Positions 45,945-59,175 of a stretch of DNA of 64,000 nt are shown in pieces (positions within the stretch are counted from its first letter, which is position 1; each line of letters starts with the position of its first letter). A model generated the notes under the pieces. That model saw only the letters and a program-made list of their open reading frames with translations. It made no database searches and was not told the DNA's origin. The position numbers and the translations under genes are program-made. This DNA comes from Sideroxydans sp. (GTDB taxonomy: Bacteria > Pseudomonadota > Gammaproteobacteria > Burkholderiales > Gallionellaceae): NCBI GenBank assembly GCA_027310725.1, contig DAIDAG010000028.1, positions 1 through 64,000 of the forward strand, given 5' to 3'.

Positions 45945-47468
45945 ATGCGATTTTTCCGCTTACTCACGATCATTTTCGTCGTTCTCCGATTCGGCCTGGA
46001 CGAGTTCCTGCTGGCTCATGACCGTACGAGCTGGCTGCTCCGCCCGCTCAACGTACTCTTGTTCTTTCGCGACACATCGCGACCGCGCGCCGTGCGTTTA
46101 CGTCTGGCGCTGGAGGCATTGGGCCCCATCTTCGTCAAATTCGGCCAGCTGCTTTCGACGCGCCGCGATCTGATCCCCACCGATATCGCCGATGAACTGG
46201 CCAAGCTGCAAGACCGGGTTCCGCCTTTTCCTTCAGCTCAGGCTGTGGCTTTGCTTGAACAGGCTTACGGCAAACGACTGAGTGAAGTTTTTGCCGAATT
46301 CGACGAGACGCCCGAGGCCAGCGCATCGGTTGCGCAAGTGCATTTCGCCGTACTGCCGGATGGGCGCGAGGTGGCGGTCAAGATATTGCGCCCCGGCATT
46401 TTGAACGTCATCGAACATGATATTGCACTGCTTCAGATCTGCGCCGGCCTGATAGAACGCTGGTCGGAAGACGGCAAGAGGCTGAAGCCTAAGCTGGTCG
46501 TTGCCGAGTTCGACAAGTACCTGCATGACGAACTTGACATGATGCGCGAGTCGGCCAACGCCAGCCAGTTGCGCCGCAATTTTGCAGATGCAAAATTGCT
46601 GCTCGTGCCGGAAGTGCATTGGGATTGGTGTTCTGCCCAGGTGATGGTGATGGAGCGCATGCACGGCATCCCGATCAGCCAGATCGGTGCATTGCTCGAA
46701 GCAGGGATCGATTTGTCCAGGCTGGCTTCCAACGGCGTGGAGATCTTCTATACGCAGGTTTTCCGTGACGGCTTTTTTCACGCCGACATGCATCCCGGCA
46801 ACATTCTGGTGGCATACGATGGCCGTTATGTGGCGCTGGATTTCGGCATCATGGGCACGCTGACGGTCACCGACAAGAATTACCTTGCACAGAATTTCAT
46901 CGCTTTCTTCAACCGCGATTACAAGCGTGTCGCCGAATTGCATATCGAATCGGGCTGGGCTCCGGCCGAGACGCGCGTGGACGAATTCGAGGCCGCCATC
47001 CGCTCGGTATGCGAACCCATCTTCGACAAGCCATTGCGCGAGGTTTCGTTCGGAAAGATCCTGTTGCGGTTGTTCCAGACCTCGCGCCGCTTTGGTATCG
47101 AGATCCAGCCGCAACTGGTATTGCTGCAAAAGACCCTGCTCAATATCGAAGGCCTGGGCTTGCAACTCGATCCCGAACTCGATCTGTGGAAGACTGCGAA
47201 ACCCTGGCTGGAACGCTGGATGAGCGAACAAGTCGGCTGGCGCGGCTTCATAAAGGCCCTGCGCGCTGAAGCGCCGCGCTATGCAACCTTGCTGCCCCAA
47301 CTGCCACGCCTGATGCATCAGCGCCTGAACCAGGACCTTGCCGCCCAGACTGCACCGCTGCTGCGGGAGATGCTGCTGCAACAAAAAAAGCGCAATGCCC
47401 GGTTATCGGCTATCGCGCTTTTGCTGGGTGCCTCCTTGCTTTTCGCTGTTTACACTTGGTTCGCCTAG
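45945..47468 (+). CDS. ubiB: Ubiquinone biosynthesis protein UbiB (ABC1/ADCK family)
   Basis: An atypical kinase-like ATPase needed for ubiquinone synthesis. The 507 residues carry the KxGQ motif ([16 protein letters not shown]), the Ala-rich nucleotide loop ([12 protein letters not shown]), [23 protein letters not shown] and [11 protein letters not shown] membrane helix ends the protein ([20 protein letters not shown]). The usual small partner ubiJ is not between the Tim44-like gene and this one. Its stop overlaps the convergent ParA gene by 4 bp. Confidence 0.96.
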   Translation: MRFFRLLTIIFVVLRFGLDEFLLAHDRTSWLLRPLNVLLFFRDTSRPRAVRLRLALEALGPIFVKFGQLLSTRRDLIPTDIADELAKLQDRVPPFPSAQAVALLEQAYGKRLSEVFAEFDETPEASASVAQVHFAVLPDGREVAVKILRPGILNVIEHDIALLQICAGLIERWSEDGKRLKPKLVVAEFDKYLHDELDMMRESANASQLRRNFADAKLLLVPEVHWDWCSAQVMVMERMHGIPISQIGALLEAGIDLSRLASNGVEIFYTQVFRDGFFHADMHPGNILVAYDGRYVALDFGIMGTLTVTDKNYLAQNFIAFFNRDYKRVAELHIESGWAPAETRVDEFEAAIRSVCEPIFDKPLREVSFGKILLRLFQTSRRFGIEIQPQLVLLQKTLLNIEGLGLQLDPELDLWKTAKPWLERWMSEQVGWRGFIKALRAEAPRYATLLPQLPRLMHQRLNQDLAAQTAPLLREMLLQQKKRNARLSAIALLLGASLLFAVYTWFA

Positions 47469-48229
47469 ACGAATCCGCTTTCCATCAGTTCTGCCGCAAG
47501 CATCTTGTAGTCTGCCGCGCCCGGGCTTTGCGGCGCATAGGCAAACACATCCAGCCCGTGCATCGGGCTGGTTGCCAGTGCCACTGTTTCACCGATGCGG
47601 GTTTTGCACACCAGACCACCGTAGCGCTGTTTGAGTTTGTCGTAAATGTCATAGGACAGTTTGCGGCGGGAATCGAAACGCGTTACGACGATACGGCGCT
47701 CGAAAGTGCGTTGCAGTTTCTTTTCCAGCACATTGAGTGCCGAATCCAGCCTATGCACCCCATGTTCCGATAGAAAATCCGCCGATACGGGAATCAGCAC
47801 CTTGTCTGCCGCCAGCAGGGCGTTCAAGGTGAGTACGCCCAGCATCGGGCAACAGTCGATGATGATCGGTGCACCGGTCAAGGCTAGCTCCTCCGCCAGG
47901 CCCTGTTTCAGCATCTTTGCGGCTTGCGGGTCGCTGCCGTATAGCGCGTCGATCTTGGATAACTCCAGTGTGGCCGGGATGAGCTGCCAGCCAGCCGGAG
48001 TATCGTGCAGCAAGTTTGCAAGCGGGGCCTTGTCTTTGAAGAAGGCCGCCATGCTTCTGGACTGGACTGTGCCGTTCTTCAGACCGGAAGAAAGACTCAG
48101 GTGTCCTTGCGGGTCCATGTCCAGCGCGATGGGATGCCGTTGCGCTATCGAAAGCGCCGCAGAAAGATTCAGGCAGGTGGTGGTTTTACCCACTCCGCCC
48201 TTTTGGTTGAATACGGCGACGACCGCCAT
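47465..48229 (-). CDS. Orphan ParA-family ATPase
   Basis: 254 residues from ATG 48229, with TAGGAG close upstream. It has the deviant Walker [36 protein letters not shown] and [20 protein letters not shown], closest in form to ParA/Soj ATPases of about 250 residues without an N-terminal DNA-binding domain. No ParB-like gene lies next to it. The chromosomal ParA of this genome is at 62235-63014 and is clearly a different protein. It may position another cargo (for example a protein cluster) or be a plasmid-derived relic. Confidence 0.88.
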   Translation of the reverse strand: MAVVAVFNQKGGVGKTTTCLNLSAALSIAQRHPIALDMDPQGHLSLSSGLKNGTVQSRSMAAFFKDKAPLANLLHDTPAGWQLIPATLELSKIDALYGSDPQAAKMLKQGLAEELALTGAPIIIDCCPMLGVLTLNALLAADKVLIPVSADFLSEHGVHRLDSALNVLEKKLQRTFERRIVVTRFDSRRKLSYDIYDKLKQRYGGLVCKTRIGETVALATSPMHGLDVFAYAPQSPGAADYKMLAAELMESGFV

Positions 48230-48418
48230 GTTCTCTCCTAGATGAAACAACAACCCACTCCGCAGAACCTCCAGAGAACGGGAGTCAAGCGGCTGGAATT
48301 GGGCAGCGGGACGGATTCATTTGCGCGGTTTGTAGTTCAGACTGCCCTTGGGGGCCTAACCTGCTGCACAGCTTAAGTCTTCACTTCAAACCGAAACACT
48401 CACCATAAAACGATGGTT

Positions 48419-50242
48419 TTATTCCACAGTGACGGACTTGGCGAGGTTTCTCGGCTTGTCCACATCCGTTCCCTTTTGCAATGCTACATAATATGCCAAC
48501 AGTTGCAGAGGGATGGTATGCAGAATAGGGCTGAGAAAACCCGCGTGTTCGGGCATTTGCAGGATGTGGACGCCTTCGGCTTCCTTGATATGGGTGTTCG
48601 CGTCGGCGAAGACATATAGCTCACCGCCGCGCGCACGGACTTCCTGCAGGTTGGACTTCAGCTTTTCCAGCAGGAGATCGTTGGGGGCGACCGAAACGAC
48701 CGGCATATCCTTGTCCACCAGTGCCAGCGGGCCGTGCTTCAATTCCCCTGCCGGGTAAGCCTCGGCATGTATGTAGGAGATCTCCTTGAGTTTGAGCGCA
48801 CCTTCCAGGGCGATCGGATAATGCATGCCGCGGCCTAGGAACAGCGCATGCTGTTTATCCGCGAAGTTTTTGGACAGTTCCGCGATCTGCGGCTCCAGCG
48901 CCAATACCTTTTGAACCGCGCTCGGCAAGTGACGCAATTCCTGCAGGAACTGTTGTTCACGCTCCGGAGTGATGCGTCCGCGCAATTTGGCCAATACCAG
49001 AGTCAGCAGGAACAGCGCGGCAAGCTGGGTGGTGAATGCCTTGGTCGATGCAACGCCGATCTCCGGACCCGCACGTGTCAGGAAGCGCAATTTCGATTGG
49101 CGGATGATGGCGCTTTCCGGTACGTTGCAGATCGCCAGCGTGAAGAGATGTCCCGTCACCTTGGCATGATTGAGCGCGGCCAGCGTATCCGCCGTTTCTC
49201 CGGACTGCGAGATGGTTACGACCAGGGTCTTGGGATTCGCGACGCTGACGCGATAACGATATTCGCTGGCGATCTCTACCGTACACTGGATACCGGCGAT
49301 CTCTTCAAGCCAGTAACGCGCCACCATGCCCGCATGGTGGCTGGTACCGCAAGCCAGGATGAGGATACTGTCCACTTGTGGGAATATGGCTGTCGCTTCC
49401 GCCCCGAAGATGCCGGGAACCATCGTTTGGCTGTTGCATACCGATTCCAGCGTATCCGCCAGCGCCTGCGGTTGCTCGTGGATCTCCTTTTGCATGTAGT
49501 GCTGGTACTCGCCCAGTTCCACGCTGTCGTTATTGAGTTGGCTGACGTTCACCGGGCGTTGCACTGCATTTCCTTGGGCATCGAAGATGCGGTAGTTGGC
49601 GAGATTGACCTCGACCACATCGCCCTCTTCCAAGTACACCACGTTCTTCGTGACCTGCAGCAACGCAGACATGTCTGATGCGATGAAGTGCTCACCTATG
49701 CCAACACCCAACAACAGCGGGCTACCCTTGCGTGCGGCGATGAGCTGATGAGGGTTGTCCGCGGCCACCACGCCGATCGCGTATGCGCCGACCAGCTTTG
49801 ATAGCGCCATCTGCGTGGCGGCCAGCAGGCTGCCCTGTGCATAATGGCTGTGGATCAGGTGGGCGATGACTTCGGTGTCGGTATCGGACGTGAATTCGTA
49901 ACCCTGCGCGGTCAGATCGGCACGCAACACTTCGTAGTTTTCGATGATGCCGTTGTGCACCACAGCGATGAGGTCGCGGCTGATGTGCGGATGTGCGTTT
50001 CGTTCGCTCGGCACGCCATGCGTGGCCCAGCGTGTGTGGGCGATACCGAGTTCGCCGTAGGTGTTCGCGCTCTTTGTTGCCAGCTCCGCCACTCGTCCGA
50101 TACTGCGCACGCGATCCAGTTTTCCATCGTGCACGACCACCAGCCCGGCGGAGTCATAACCGCGGTATTCCAGCCGGAGCAGGCCATTGACCAGAATGGA
50201 TACGATATTCCGTTTTGCGACGGCGCCTACGATTCCACACAT
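48419..50242 (-). CDS. glmS: Glutamine-fructose-6-phosphate aminotransferase (isomerizing)
   Basis: Makes glucosamine-6-phosphate from fructose-6-phosphate and glutamine. The 607 residues start [12 protein letters not shown] with the catalytic Cys2. The glutaminase domain ([18 protein letters not shown]) is followed by two SIS domains ([28 protein letters not shown]) and the C-terminal LAKSVTVE. One base separates it from glmU upstream, so they form an operon for UDP-GlcNAc synthesis. No glmS ribozyme-like leader is possible with this spacing. Confidence 0.98.
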   Translation of the reverse strand: MCGIVGAVAKRNIVSILVNGLLRLEYRGYDSAGLVVVHDGKLDRVRSIGRVAELATKSANTYGELGIAHTRWATHGVPSERNAHPHISRDLIAVVHNGIIENYEVLRADLTAQGYEFTSDTDTEVIAHLIHSHYAQGSLLAATQMALSKLVGAYAIGVVAADNPHQLIAARKGSPLLLGVGIGEHFIASDMSALLQVTKNVVYLEEGDVVEVNLANYRIFDAQGNAVQRPVNVSQLNNDSVELGEYQHYMQKEIHEQPQALADTLESVCNSQTMVPGIFGAEATAIFPQVDSILILACGTSHHAGMVARYWLEEIAGIQCTVEIASEYRYRVSVANPKTLVVTISQSGETADTLAALNHAKVTGHLFTLAICNVPESAIIRQSKLRFLTRAGPEIGVASTKAFTTQLAALFLLTLVLAKLRGRITPEREQQFLQELRHLPSAVQKVLALEPQIAELSKNFADKQHALFLGRGMHYPIALEGALKLKEISYIHAEAYPAGELKHGPLALVDKDMPVVSVAPNDLLLEKLKSNLQEVRARGGELYVFADANTHIKEAEGVHILQMPEHAGFLSPILHTIPLQLLAYYVALQKGTDVDKPRNLAKSVTVE

Positions 50243-50243
50243 A

Positions 50244-51608
50244 TTATTTCTTTCCTTTTTGCGGACGCTTCCAGCCTGTGATCGTTGTCTGTCTGCCCCG
50301 CGAGATGGTCAGTTCCCCGGCGGGTGCATCCCGGGTGATGGTCGAGCCTGCACCGATGGTCGCGCCCTTGCCCACTTTGACCGGTGCAACCAGTTGCGTG
50401 TCCGAACCGATGAAGGCATCGTCCTCGATGATGGTGCGATGTTTGTTTGCGCCGTCGTAGTTGCAGGTGATGGTGCCCGCACCGATGTTCACGCGGCTGC
50501 CCACGGTGCTGTCGCCGATGTAGCTCAAGTGGTTGGCCTTGCTTCCTTTGCCGATCTCGCTATTCTTGATCTCTACAAAATTACCGATATGCGCATCGTC
50601 GTGCAATTTCGTCCCCGGACGCAGTCGTGCGTAGGGACCGATGTGACAGTTGGCACCTACTTCACTGTCGTCTATGTGGCTGAATGGCGCGACCTGGGTT
50701 CCCTGGGCGATAGTTGCGTTACGGATGACACTGTAAGCACCTACTCGCACGTAGTTTCCCAGGTTTACTTTGCCTTCGAAGATGCAGCCGACGTCGATCT
50801 CGACATCGCGCCCGCAAGTGAGTTTGCCGCGCACGTCGATGCGAGCCGGGTCCGCCAGCGTCACGCCCTGGGCCATCATTTGGGTCGCAACATTCTGTTG
50901 CCAGACGCGCTCCAGAGTAGCGAGTTGTATTTTGTTGTTGATGCCCTCGACTTCCCAGCGATGCGCGGGTTGTACGGTATGTACCACGAGACCTTGTTGT
51001 ACAGCCATCGCCACGATATCGGTAAGGTAGTACTCACCTTGCGCATTGTTGTTGCCCAGCCTTCCGAGCCAGGTGCGCAATTTTTCGGTTGGCGCCAGCA
51101 GGATGCCAGTGTTCACTTCGCGTATCTCTCGCTGCTCGGTCGTGGCATCCTTTTCCTCAACGATGCACTGTACGTCGCCCTGCCGATCTCGCACGATGCG
51201 ACCGTAACCCGTCGGGTTTTCAAGATTGACCGTAAGCAGCACCAAGCCCTCACCTTCCTGTTGCATCTGGTGCAGTGTGCTGTGCTGGATCAGCGGCACA
51301 TCGCCGTAAAGCACCAGTGTGCTGCTTCCGTCTGCCAGATGCGGCATCGCCTGTTGCACCGCGTGCCCGGTACCAAGCTGCGGTTCCTGGATCACGAACT
51401 TCGCGCCGTATTGCTGCATCGCCTGCGGCACGGCTTCACCGCCGTGCCCGTAAACCACGCAGATTTGTCGCGGTTGCAATGAGGTTGCGCAATCGAGAAC
51501 ATGCTGCACAAGCGGTTTGCCTGCCAGTGCGTGCAACACCTTGGGCTTATCGGAATACATTCGCGTGCCTTTACCGGCAGCGAGAATGACGATGTTTAGA
51601 GGACTCAT
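50244..51608 (-). CDS. glmU: Bifunctional N-acetylglucosamine-1-phosphate uridyltransferase / glucosamine-1-phosphate acetyltransferase
   Basis: Carries out the last two steps to UDP-GlcNAc. 454 residues from ATG 51608 ([20 protein letters not shown]). The N-terminal uridyltransferase has [16 protein letters not shown] and EVNTGI. The C-terminal half is a left-handed beta-helix ([48 protein letters not shown]). An in-frame start 12 codons upstream is not conserved. It is the first gene of glmU-glmS. Confidence 0.97.
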   Translation of the reverse strand: MSPLNIVILAAGKGTRMYSDKPKVLHALAGKPLVQHVLDCATSLQPRQICVVYGHGGEAVPQAMQQYGAKFVIQEPQLGTGHAVQQAMPHLADGSSTLVLYGDVPLIQHSTLHQMQQEGEGLVLLTVNLENPTGYGRIVRDRQGDVQCIVEEKDATTEQREIREVNTGILLAPTEKLRTWLGRLGNNNAQGEYYLTDIVAMAVQQGLVVHTVQPAHRWEVEGINNKIQLATLERVWQQNVATQMMAQGVTLADPARIDVRGKLTCGRDVEIDVGCIFEGKVNLGNYVRVGAYSVIRNATIAQGTQVAPFSHIDDSEVGANCHIGPYARLRPGTKLHDDAHIGNFVEIKNSEIGKGSKANHLSYIGDSTVGSRVNIGAGTITCNYDGANKHRTIIEDDAFIGSDTQLVAPVKVGKGATIGAGSTITRDAPAGELTISRGRQTTITGWKRPQKGKK

Positions 51609-51700
51609 ATCGGCTCTGAATCTGGAGATGTTGGAGTATATCAAATCACCTGATTTAATTTGGTGACTTGTTCCGCGCGAGTCCCCTCTACAATGGCAAT

Positions 51701-52828
51701 ATGAGTCTCCCCATCCTGAAAATTCTCGAAGACCTTGCGGATATTCCCGCCGCGGACTGGGACGCCTTGTCGAATGGCGATCCCACGCTTTCTCACGCCT
51801 TCTTTTATGCGCTGCAGGAAAGTGGCTGCGCCATGCCGCAATTTGGCTGGAAAGCGCAGTTCGTCACCCTGTGGCTGGGCACTCGGCTGGTTGGTGCGAT
51901 GCCGCTTTATCTGAAGATGAATTCATATGGCGAGCACGTGTTCGATTTTGCATGGGCTGATGCATATCATCGGCACGGGCTGCGCTACTACCCCAAACTT
52001 GTGTGTACAGTGCCATTTACGCCTGTGACCGGGAAGCGCCTGCTTGCAGAATCGGATGAGATTCGCGGGTTGTTGTTGAAGCACGCCCTGCAACACGCAA
52101 GGGAAATCGGCGTTTCGTCGCTGCATTGTCTGTTTCTGAATGAGGCCGATGCGTCGGTGGCGCAAGCTCAGGGAATGATGAGGCGCCAGGACGTACAGTT
52201 TCATTGGGCGAATCCCGGCTATCGCGATTTTGAGGATTTTCTGTCCACACTCAGCCGCGACAAACGCAAACGCATCATGCAGGAGCGGCGCAAGGTAAAG
52301 GAATCAGGCGTCGAACTGGAATGCGTCACCGGGGAAAGCGCGACTGCAGATCAGTGGGCTTTCTTTGCCTCGTGCTATTTGCATACCCTGCAGCTGCATA
52401 ATTCGCCGCACCAGTTGAATGAAGATTTCTTCCAGCGCATCGGCGCTGCATTGCCACAACACACATTATTGGTCATTGCGGCGCGCGAAGGCCGTCCCAT
52501 CGCCAGCGCGCTGAATTATCGTACCAAAGACGTCTTATATGGGCGCTCGTGGGGCACCTTCGAGTTCCATTCCGGACTGCATTTTGAGGCTTGCTACTAT
52601 CAGGCCATCGAATTTTGCATCGCAAACAACATCAAGACATTCGAAGGCGGCGCGGGAGGCGAACACAAATTGTCCCGCGGATTTTTGCCGGTGACCACCC
52701 GCTCCGCGCATTGGCTCGCGCATCCGCAATTTTCGCAGGCGGTGGAGGATTACCTGAAGAACGAGACTGATGCCGTCGCGGAATATGTGGATATACTGAA
52801 TGCGAGAAGCCCGTTCAAACAAGTTTGA
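51701..52828 (+). CDS. GNAT/FemAB-like acyltransferase family protein (DUF482, COG3146)
   Basis: 375 residues. The characteristic blocks are [87 protein letters not shown] and [18 protein letters not shown]. The fold is that of two fused GNAT domains, related to FemAB peptidyltransferases. The substrate is unknown; earlier annotation as peptidoglycan-related is unproven. It is divergent from glmU, with 92 bp between starts. Confidence 0.9.
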   Translation: MSLPILKILEDLADIPAADWDALSNGDPTLSHAFFYALQESGCAMPQFGWKAQFVTLWLGTRLVGAMPLYLKMNSYGEHVFDFAWADAYHRHGLRYYPKLVCTVPFTPVTGKRLLAESDEIRGLLLKHALQHAREIGVSSLHCLFLNEADASVAQAQGMMRRQDVQFHWANPGYRDFEDFLSTLSRDKRKRIMQERRKVKESGVELECVTGESATADQWAFFASCYLHTLQLHNSPHQLNEDFFQRIGAALPQHTLLVIAAREGRPIASALNYRTKDVLYGRSWGTFEFHSGLHFEACYYQAIEFCIANNIKTFEGGAGGEHKLSRGFLPVTTRSAHWLAHPQFSQAVEDYLKNETDAVAEYVDILNARSPFKQV

Positions 52829-52957
52829 ACCGGTGTTGAGACACAGCAGTGATTTCCGGTTCTTGACTTGTTGCCGGTAGGTGGGGTTTCCATCGGCATG
52901 TTTTTTTCGGGCGCTATACAATTGTGTTTGTTCAGCGCAATCACCTGATCCATACCC

Positions 52958-54187
52958 ATGAGTACCGTCACCACATCTTTCAATCCGCCGGTCCAGCGCG
53001 ACACCGCAGTCATAGCAGTGATCGGCTTGGCACACGGTACATCCCATTTTTTCCATCTGCTGCTTCCGCCCTTGTTTCCCTGGCTGATGCCTGTTTTCGG
53101 TCTGGATTTTTCAGGGATCGGTCTCACCATGACCGTTTTCTTCGTCATCTCCGGTGTCGGTCAGGCACTGGCTGGATTTGCCGTTGATCGTTTCGGACCG
53201 GTTCGCGTGCTGTTGTTCGGCATGTGCTGCTTTCTGTTGGCTGGGTTGGGTCTTGGATTGTTTGCTCATAGCCTGACCGATCTGTTCCTGGTCGCCGCAC
53301 TGGCCGGGCTTGGCAATAGCGTCCTTCATCCGTCCGATTACACGGTCCTCAACCGGAAAGTGTCTACGTCGCGCCTGGGCCATGCCTTCTCGATACACGG
53401 CATATCGGGGAATATCGGTTGGGCTCTTGCCCCGGTATTCCTGACCGGGATCGCTGCGCTAGCCGGCTGGAAAATCGCCGCCATTGCGGCTGGGTCGCTG
53501 GCGCTTCCGGCAATGTTAGCTCTCTGGATTTTCCGCGAGCAACTGGAATTCATTCCCGGCAATGCCGGCGCGGAAAATCATCCGGAGCATGGCACATTCT
53601 CCTTTCTTGGCGTTGGCGCAGTTTGGCTATGTTTCGCATTTTTCTTCCTGACTACAGTGGCCTTCGGTGCTTTCCAGAATTTCGGCACTCCGGTCCTGCA
53701 ACATCTTTACGGGTTGCCGCTGGGAGCTGCCGCCGCCGCGCTTTCAACTTTCCTGCTGGTCGCGGCCTGCGGTATCTTTGTAGGCGGTTTCGTTGCCCAG
53801 CACCGTGCACAGGACCATATCATTGCCGTCGTTCTGGCTATCGCTGCGGTACTGGCATTGTTCCTGTCCATGGAATTGCTTCCGGCCTGGTCGGTGTTGC
53901 CACTCATGGCGGGCATTGGTTTCTTTACCGGTATCGCGGGACCTTCGCGGGATTTGCTGGTAAGGCGCGCCGCGACCGCTCGCTTTGGTCAAGCCGCGTA
54001 TGGCCGGATCTATGGCTTTGTCTATTCCGGACTGGACAGTGGTTTGGCGTTGTCGCCCCTGATTTTTGGACATTTCATGGATACGGGACACTATGCTTCA
54101 GTCCTGGTTGGAATCGCAATTTTCCAATCCCTGGCTGTACTCACCGCATTGCGTGTCGGCCGTTCTGCCCCGATCACTCCAAAATAA
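52958..54187 (+). CDS. Major facilitator superfamily transporter
   Basis: A 409-residue inner-membrane carrier with about twelve hydrophobic segments. Loop 2-3 has the MFS motif as DRFGPVRVLLFG. A conserved His/Asp region (HPSDYTVLNRKVSTSRLG) and HGISGNIGWALAP recall the fosmidomycin-resistance-like subgroup. The substrate cannot be given. It is flanked by its own terminator and converges on the ATP synthase operon. Confidence 0.87.
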   Translation: MSTVTTSFNPPVQRDTAVIAVIGLAHGTSHFFHLLLPPLFPWLMPVFGLDFSGIGLTMTVFFVISGVGQALAGFAVDRFGPVRVLLFGMCCFLLAGLGLGLFAHSLTDLFLVAALAGLGNSVLHPSDYTVLNRKVSTSRLGHAFSIHGISGNIGWALAPVFLTGIAALAGWKIAAIAAGSLALPAMLALWIFREQLEFIPGNAGAENHPEHGTFSFLGVGAVWLCFAFFFLTTVAFGAFQNFGTPVLQHLYGLPLGAAAAALSTFLLVAACGIFVGGFVAQHRAQDHIIAVVLAIAAVLALFLSMELLPAWSVLPLMAGIGFFTGIAGPSRDLLVRRAATARFGQAAYGRIYGFVYSGLDSGLALSPLIFGHFMDTGHYASVLVGIAIFQSLAVLTALRVGRSAPITPK

Positions 54188-54213
54188 AAAAGCAGCCGAA
54201 GCTGCTTTTTTAT
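54186..54213. terminator. Bidirectional intrinsic terminator
   Basis: The stem AGCAGC-CGAA-GCTGCT (54191-54206) has an A-run on its left and a T-run on its right. It serves the MFS gene on the plus strand and the ATP synthase operon, ending with atpC at 54237, on the minus strand. Confidence 0.9.
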
Positions 54214-54236
54214 TTATTGCGGATGCAATGCCTTTC

Positions 54237-54662
54237 TTAGTGCGTGTGCTTGCGTACCTGTTGGATAGCACGCAGCTGGGCGATGGCTTCTGCCAGCTCG
54301 GCTTGCGCTTGCGCGTAGTCAATATCGGAGGTGCGGTTCTTCATTGCTTCTTCCGCCGCCTGCTTGGCTTCCAGGGCGCGTGCCTCATCCAGATCGGCAC
54401 CGCGGATCGCGGTGTCGGCCAGCACCGTCACAACATCGGGCTGCACTTCCAGCATGCCACCGGAAACGTAGATCAACTCTTCCTGCTCCTGGTCCGGGCG
54501 CTTGATGCGCACGGCTCCCGGTTTGATGCGAGTCAGCAGTGCTACGTGGCGCGGGTAGACGCCAAGCTCGCCCATCTCGCCGGGGATGATGACGAACTCT
54601 GCCAGCCCCGAGAAGATCGACTCCTCGGCACTTACCACATCCACATGTACGGTCATTGCCAT
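54237..54662 (-). CDS. atpC: ATP synthase F1 subunit epsilon
   Basis: The rotary-stalk subunit of F1 that can inhibit ATP hydrolysis. 141 residues. The beta-sandwich part shows [39 protein letters not shown] and [20 protein letters not shown]-terminal helical hairpin follows ([16 protein letters not shown]). It is the last gene of the atp operon, 16 bp after atpD. Confidence 0.97.
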   Translation of the reverse strand: MAMTVHVDVVSAEESIFSGLAEFVIIPGEMGELGVYPRHVALLTRIKPGAVRIKRPDQEQEELIYVSGGMLEVQPDVVTVLADTAIRGADLDEARALEAKQAAEEAMKNRTSDIDYAQAQAELAEAIAQLRAIQQVRKHTH

Positions 54663-54678
54663 AATCGGCTCCTAATTA

Positions 54679-56115
<1,437 letters not shown>

Positions 56116-56127
56116 CTAAATTAATTC

Positions 56128-56991
56128 TTAAACTGCTGCTGCGCCGCCGACTATCTCCGAAATTTCCTTCGTGATCGCTGCCTGACGTGCCTTGTTGTAA
56201 ACCAGTTTGAGCTCGCCGATGACGCTCTTCGCGTTATCGGAAGCGGCTTTCATTGCCACCATACGCGAGCTCTGCTCGGACGCCATATTTTCCACTACGG
56301 ACTGATATACCAACGACTCGATGTAGCGTACCAGCAGCTCGTCGATCACCGGCTTCGCATCGGGTTCGTAGATGTAGTCCCAGTTGCCGTTGGCTCCGCC
56401 TAACTTGTCATCAGAGAGTGGCAACAGTTGTTCCATGCGCGGCTCTTGCTTCATCGTGTTGATGAAGTGGTTGTAGCACAAGTGGATCGCGTCGATCTCT
56501 CCTGCAACATAGGCATCCAGCATGATCTTCACGGCACCGATCAATTTTTCGATGTGCGGCGTATCGCCAAGACCGGTCAAATGCGACTTGACGTTGGCAC
56601 CCACGCGATTCATGAAACTGAAACCTTTATTGCCGATAGGGCAAACAACGATACCCTTGCCCTCGCCTTCCCACGACTTCATGCGGGTCACGGCGAGACG
56701 CAGAACGTTGGTGTTCAACCCGCCGCACAAGCCTTTGTCCGACGTCACCACAATAACGCCTACATTCTGGATGCTTTCGCGCTTGACCAGAAATGCGTGT
56801 TTGTATTCAGGGTTGGCTCGCGACAAATGGGCAGCTACGTTGCGGATCTTTTCGGCGTAGGGACGGGCAGCTCGCATGCGTTCTTGCGCTTTGCGCATTT
56901 TCGCCGCGGCCACCATTTCCATCGCGCGCGTGATCTTGCGAGTGTTCTCGACACTCTTGATCTTCGTGCGGATTTCTTTGCTGCCTGCCAT
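56128..56991 (-). CDS. atpG: ATP synthase F1 subunit gamma
   Basis: The central rotor shaft, 287 residues. The N-terminal helix [20 protein letters not shown], then [20 protein letters not shown], the Rossmann-like part [20 protein letters not shown] and the C-terminal helix [20 protein letters not shown] with [18 protein letters not shown] are all in place. Confidence 0.97.
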   Translation of the reverse strand: MAGSKEIRTKIKSVENTRKITRAMEMVAAAKMRKAQERMRAARPYAEKIRNVAAHLSRANPEYKHAFLVKRESIQNVGVIVVTSDKGLCGGLNTNVLRLAVTRMKSWEGEGKGIVVCPIGNKGFSFMNRVGANVKSHLTGLGDTPHIEKLIGAVKIMLDAYVAGEIDAIHLCYNHFINTMKQEPRMEQLLPLSDDKLGGANGNWDYIYEPDAKPVIDELLVRYIESLVYQSVVENMASEQSSRMVAMKAASDNAKSVIGELKLVYNKARQAAITKEISEIVGGAAAV

Positions 56992-57064
56992 GATTTAGCT
57001 CCTGCTTATAACCAGCCACTGGGCAACCTGTTCTGGTTGCTGCGTGGGATGGCTAATTGTTTTC

Positions 57065-58606
57065 TTAGTAGACTGCTGTTGCCTTGAAGGTCTCGATTGC
57101 CGTTACCAGCAATTTTTCGTTGTCGCCCGACAGATCCTTGGTCGATTGGATCGCTTCCATCAATGTCTTGTTGTTGGACTTCAAATAGGCATGCAATGCA
57201 GATTCGAATGCCAGCGCTTTTGGCACAGCCACGTCGTCGAAATAACCTTTGTTGACTGTGAACAGCGTAACAGCCATTTCTGCAACGGACAGCGGGCAGT
57301 ATTGCAATTGTTTCATCAGTTCGGTAACCATGCGGCCGCGTTCCAGCTGTTTGCGGGTCGCTTCGTCCAGGTCGGAGGCGAACTGCGCGAACGCAGCCAG
57401 TTCACGATACTGGGCCAGCGCCAAACGCACGCCGCCGCCCAGCTTCTTGATGACCTTGGTCTGCGCTGCACCGCCCACGCGGGACACCGACACGCCGGCG
57501 TTGATCGCCGGACGGATACCGGCATTGAACAAGTCGGCTTCCAGGAAGATCTGGCCGTCTGTAATGGAAATCACGTTGGTCGGCACGAATGCTGACACGT
57601 CTCCGGCTTGGGTTTCGATGATCGGCAATGCGGTCAAAGAACCTGTCTTGCCTTTGACCGCACCCTTTGTGAAAGCTTCGACGTAGTCTGCGTTCACGCG
57701 GGCTGCGCGCTCCAGCAAGCGGGAGTGCAGGTAGAACACGTCGCCGGGGTAAGCTTCACGGCCGGGCGGACGGCGCAGCAATAGGGAGATCTGGCGATAT
57801 GCCCAGGCTTGCTTGGTCAAGTCATCATAAACGATCAGTGCATCTTCGCCACGGTCGCGGAAATATTCGCCCATGGTGCAGCCGGCATAAGGTGCCAGGA
57901 ATTGCATCGCAGCAGAATCGGAAGCTGTGGCTGCAACGACGATGGTGTATTCCATCGCGCCGTGTTCTTCGAGTTTGCGTACCACGTTGGCCACGGTCGA
58001 AGCTTTCTGACCCACGGCGACATAAATACAGGTCATGTTCTGACCTTTTTGATTGATGATCGCATCGACAGCAACGGCTGTCTTGCCGGTCTGGCGGTCG
58101 CCAATGATCAGTTCGCGCTGGCCGCGACCGACCGGAACCATGGAGTCGATGGATTTCAAGCCGGTTTGCACGGGCTGGTCAACAGACTGACGTGCGATGA
58201 CGCCCGGTGCGACCTTTTCGATCTTGTCGGTCATCTTGGCGTTGATCGGACCTTTGCCGTCGATAGGCTGACCCAGCGCGTTCACTACACGACCACGCAG
58301 TTCGGGACCGACCGGCACTTCCAGAATGCGGCCGGTGCATTTGACCGTGTCGCCTTCGGTGATGTGTTCGTATTCGCCCAAGATAACGGCACCGACGGAG
58401 TCGCGCTCAAGGTTCAGCGCCAAACCGAATGTATTGCCGGGGAATTCCAACATTTCGCCCTGCATCACATCGGACAAGCCGTGGACGCGAACGATACCGT
58501 CGGTCACGCTGACCACTGTACCTTCAGTGCGCGCTTGGGTCAGTGCTTCGAAATTCTCGATGCGACTGCGTATCAGATTACTAATTTCGGAAGGGTTGAG
58601 CTTCAT
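57065..58606 (-). CDS. atpA: ATP synthase F1 subunit alpha
   Basis: The regulatory nucleotide-binding subunit, 513 residues. It has [20 protein letters not shown], the P-loop [35 protein letters not shown] and [40 protein letters not shown] holds the arginine finger. The spacing to atpG (73 bp) is the longest inside the operon; no promoter boxes stand out there. Confidence 0.98.
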   Translation of the reverse strand: MKLNPSEISNLIRSRIENFEALTQARTEGTVVSVTDGIVRVHGLSDVMQGEMLEFPGNTFGLALNLERDSVGAVILGEYEHITEGDTVKCTGRILEVPVGPELRGRVVNALGQPIDGKGPINAKMTDKIEKVAPGVIARQSVDQPVQTGLKSIDSMVPVGRGQRELIIGDRQTGKTAVAVDAIINQKGQNMTCIYVAVGQKASTVANVVRKLEEHGAMEYTIVVAATASDSAAMQFLAPYAGCTMGEYFRDRGEDALIVYDDLTKQAWAYRQISLLLRRPPGREAYPGDVFYLHSRLLERAARVNADYVEAFTKGAVKGKTGSLTALPIIETQAGDVSAFVPTNVISITDGQIFLEADLFNAGIRPAINAGVSVSRVGGAAQTKVIKKLGGGVRLALAQYRELAAFAQFASDLDEATRKQLERGRMVTELMKQLQYCPLSVAEMAVTLFTVNKGYFDDVAVPKALAFESALHAYLKSNNKTLMEAIQSTKDLSGDNEKLLVTAIETFKATAVY

Positions 58607-58636
58607 CTGGATTTCCTCATTCTTGATAAATCATCA

Positions 58637-59170
58637 TCAGGCCAGGGCGGTCGCCATTTCACTGAGTCGGGTGCGTGCAGAACCGTCGATCACCTTGTCT
58701 CCGGCGCGTATCACCACGCCCCCAAGCAATTCTTTATTGATATTGCATGTCAGTTTGATCTCTCGACCCATACGCTTCTTGAGCGAACTGGCAATCTTGT
58801 CTTGTTGAGCCGCGGACAGTTCGAACGCCGAATCCACGACCACATTCACGCTCTTCTCTGCTTCCGACTTGAGTACCTCAAAGATGGATGCAATCTCGGG
58901 CAGAAGCAACAGACGCTGGTTTTCGGCCAGCACGTTGATGAAATTCATCTGCTGCGGCTTGAGTTTTCCACCCAGTATGTCACCCAGCAAGCTTCCCAAC
59001 TGAGCTTTCGCAACGCGCGGACTGCTGATCACGTTGCGGATTTCCGGATAGTTCACTGCTTCGGCAAGCGACAGTAAAACTTCCGACCATCCTTTCAGGT
59101 CGGAAAGTTTTTGCGCTTCTTCGAATGCCGCCTGGGCGTAGGGTCGTGCTGTAGTTAGGGCTTCAGACAT
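58637..59170 (-). CDS. atpH: ATP synthase F1 subunit delta
   Basis: The peripheral-stalk subunit that joins F1 to the b dimer, 177 residues. It shows TTARPYAQAAFEEAQKLSDL, LAENQRLLLLPEIASIFEVL and ELLGGVVIRAGDKVIDGSAR followed by TRLSEM, the family's C-terminal signature. Confidence 0.96.
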   Translation of the reverse strand: MSEALTTARPYAQAAFEEAQKLSDLKGWSEVLLSLAEAVNYPEIRNVISSPRVAKAQLGSLLGDILGGKLKPQQMNFINVLAENQRLLLLPEIASIFEVLKSEAEKSVNVVVDSAFELSAAQQDKIASSLKKRMGREIKLTCNINKELLGGVVIRAGDKVIDGSARTRLSEMATALA

Positions 59171-59175
59171 GGCTG

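Noticed and set aside
46233-47384. Minus-strand open frame of about 383 codons opposite ubiB
   Set aside because: Antisense shadow of a conserved gene.
48405-48422. AT-rich hairpin (ATAAAAC-GATG-GTTTTAT) at the end of glmS
   Set aside because: It overlaps the stop codon, is weak and has no proper T-run, so I do not call it a terminator.
52535-53056. Minus-strand frame with several cysteines across the gap before the MFS gene
   Set aside because: It overlaps two supported plus-strand genes and shows no family pattern; the cysteines arise from composition.
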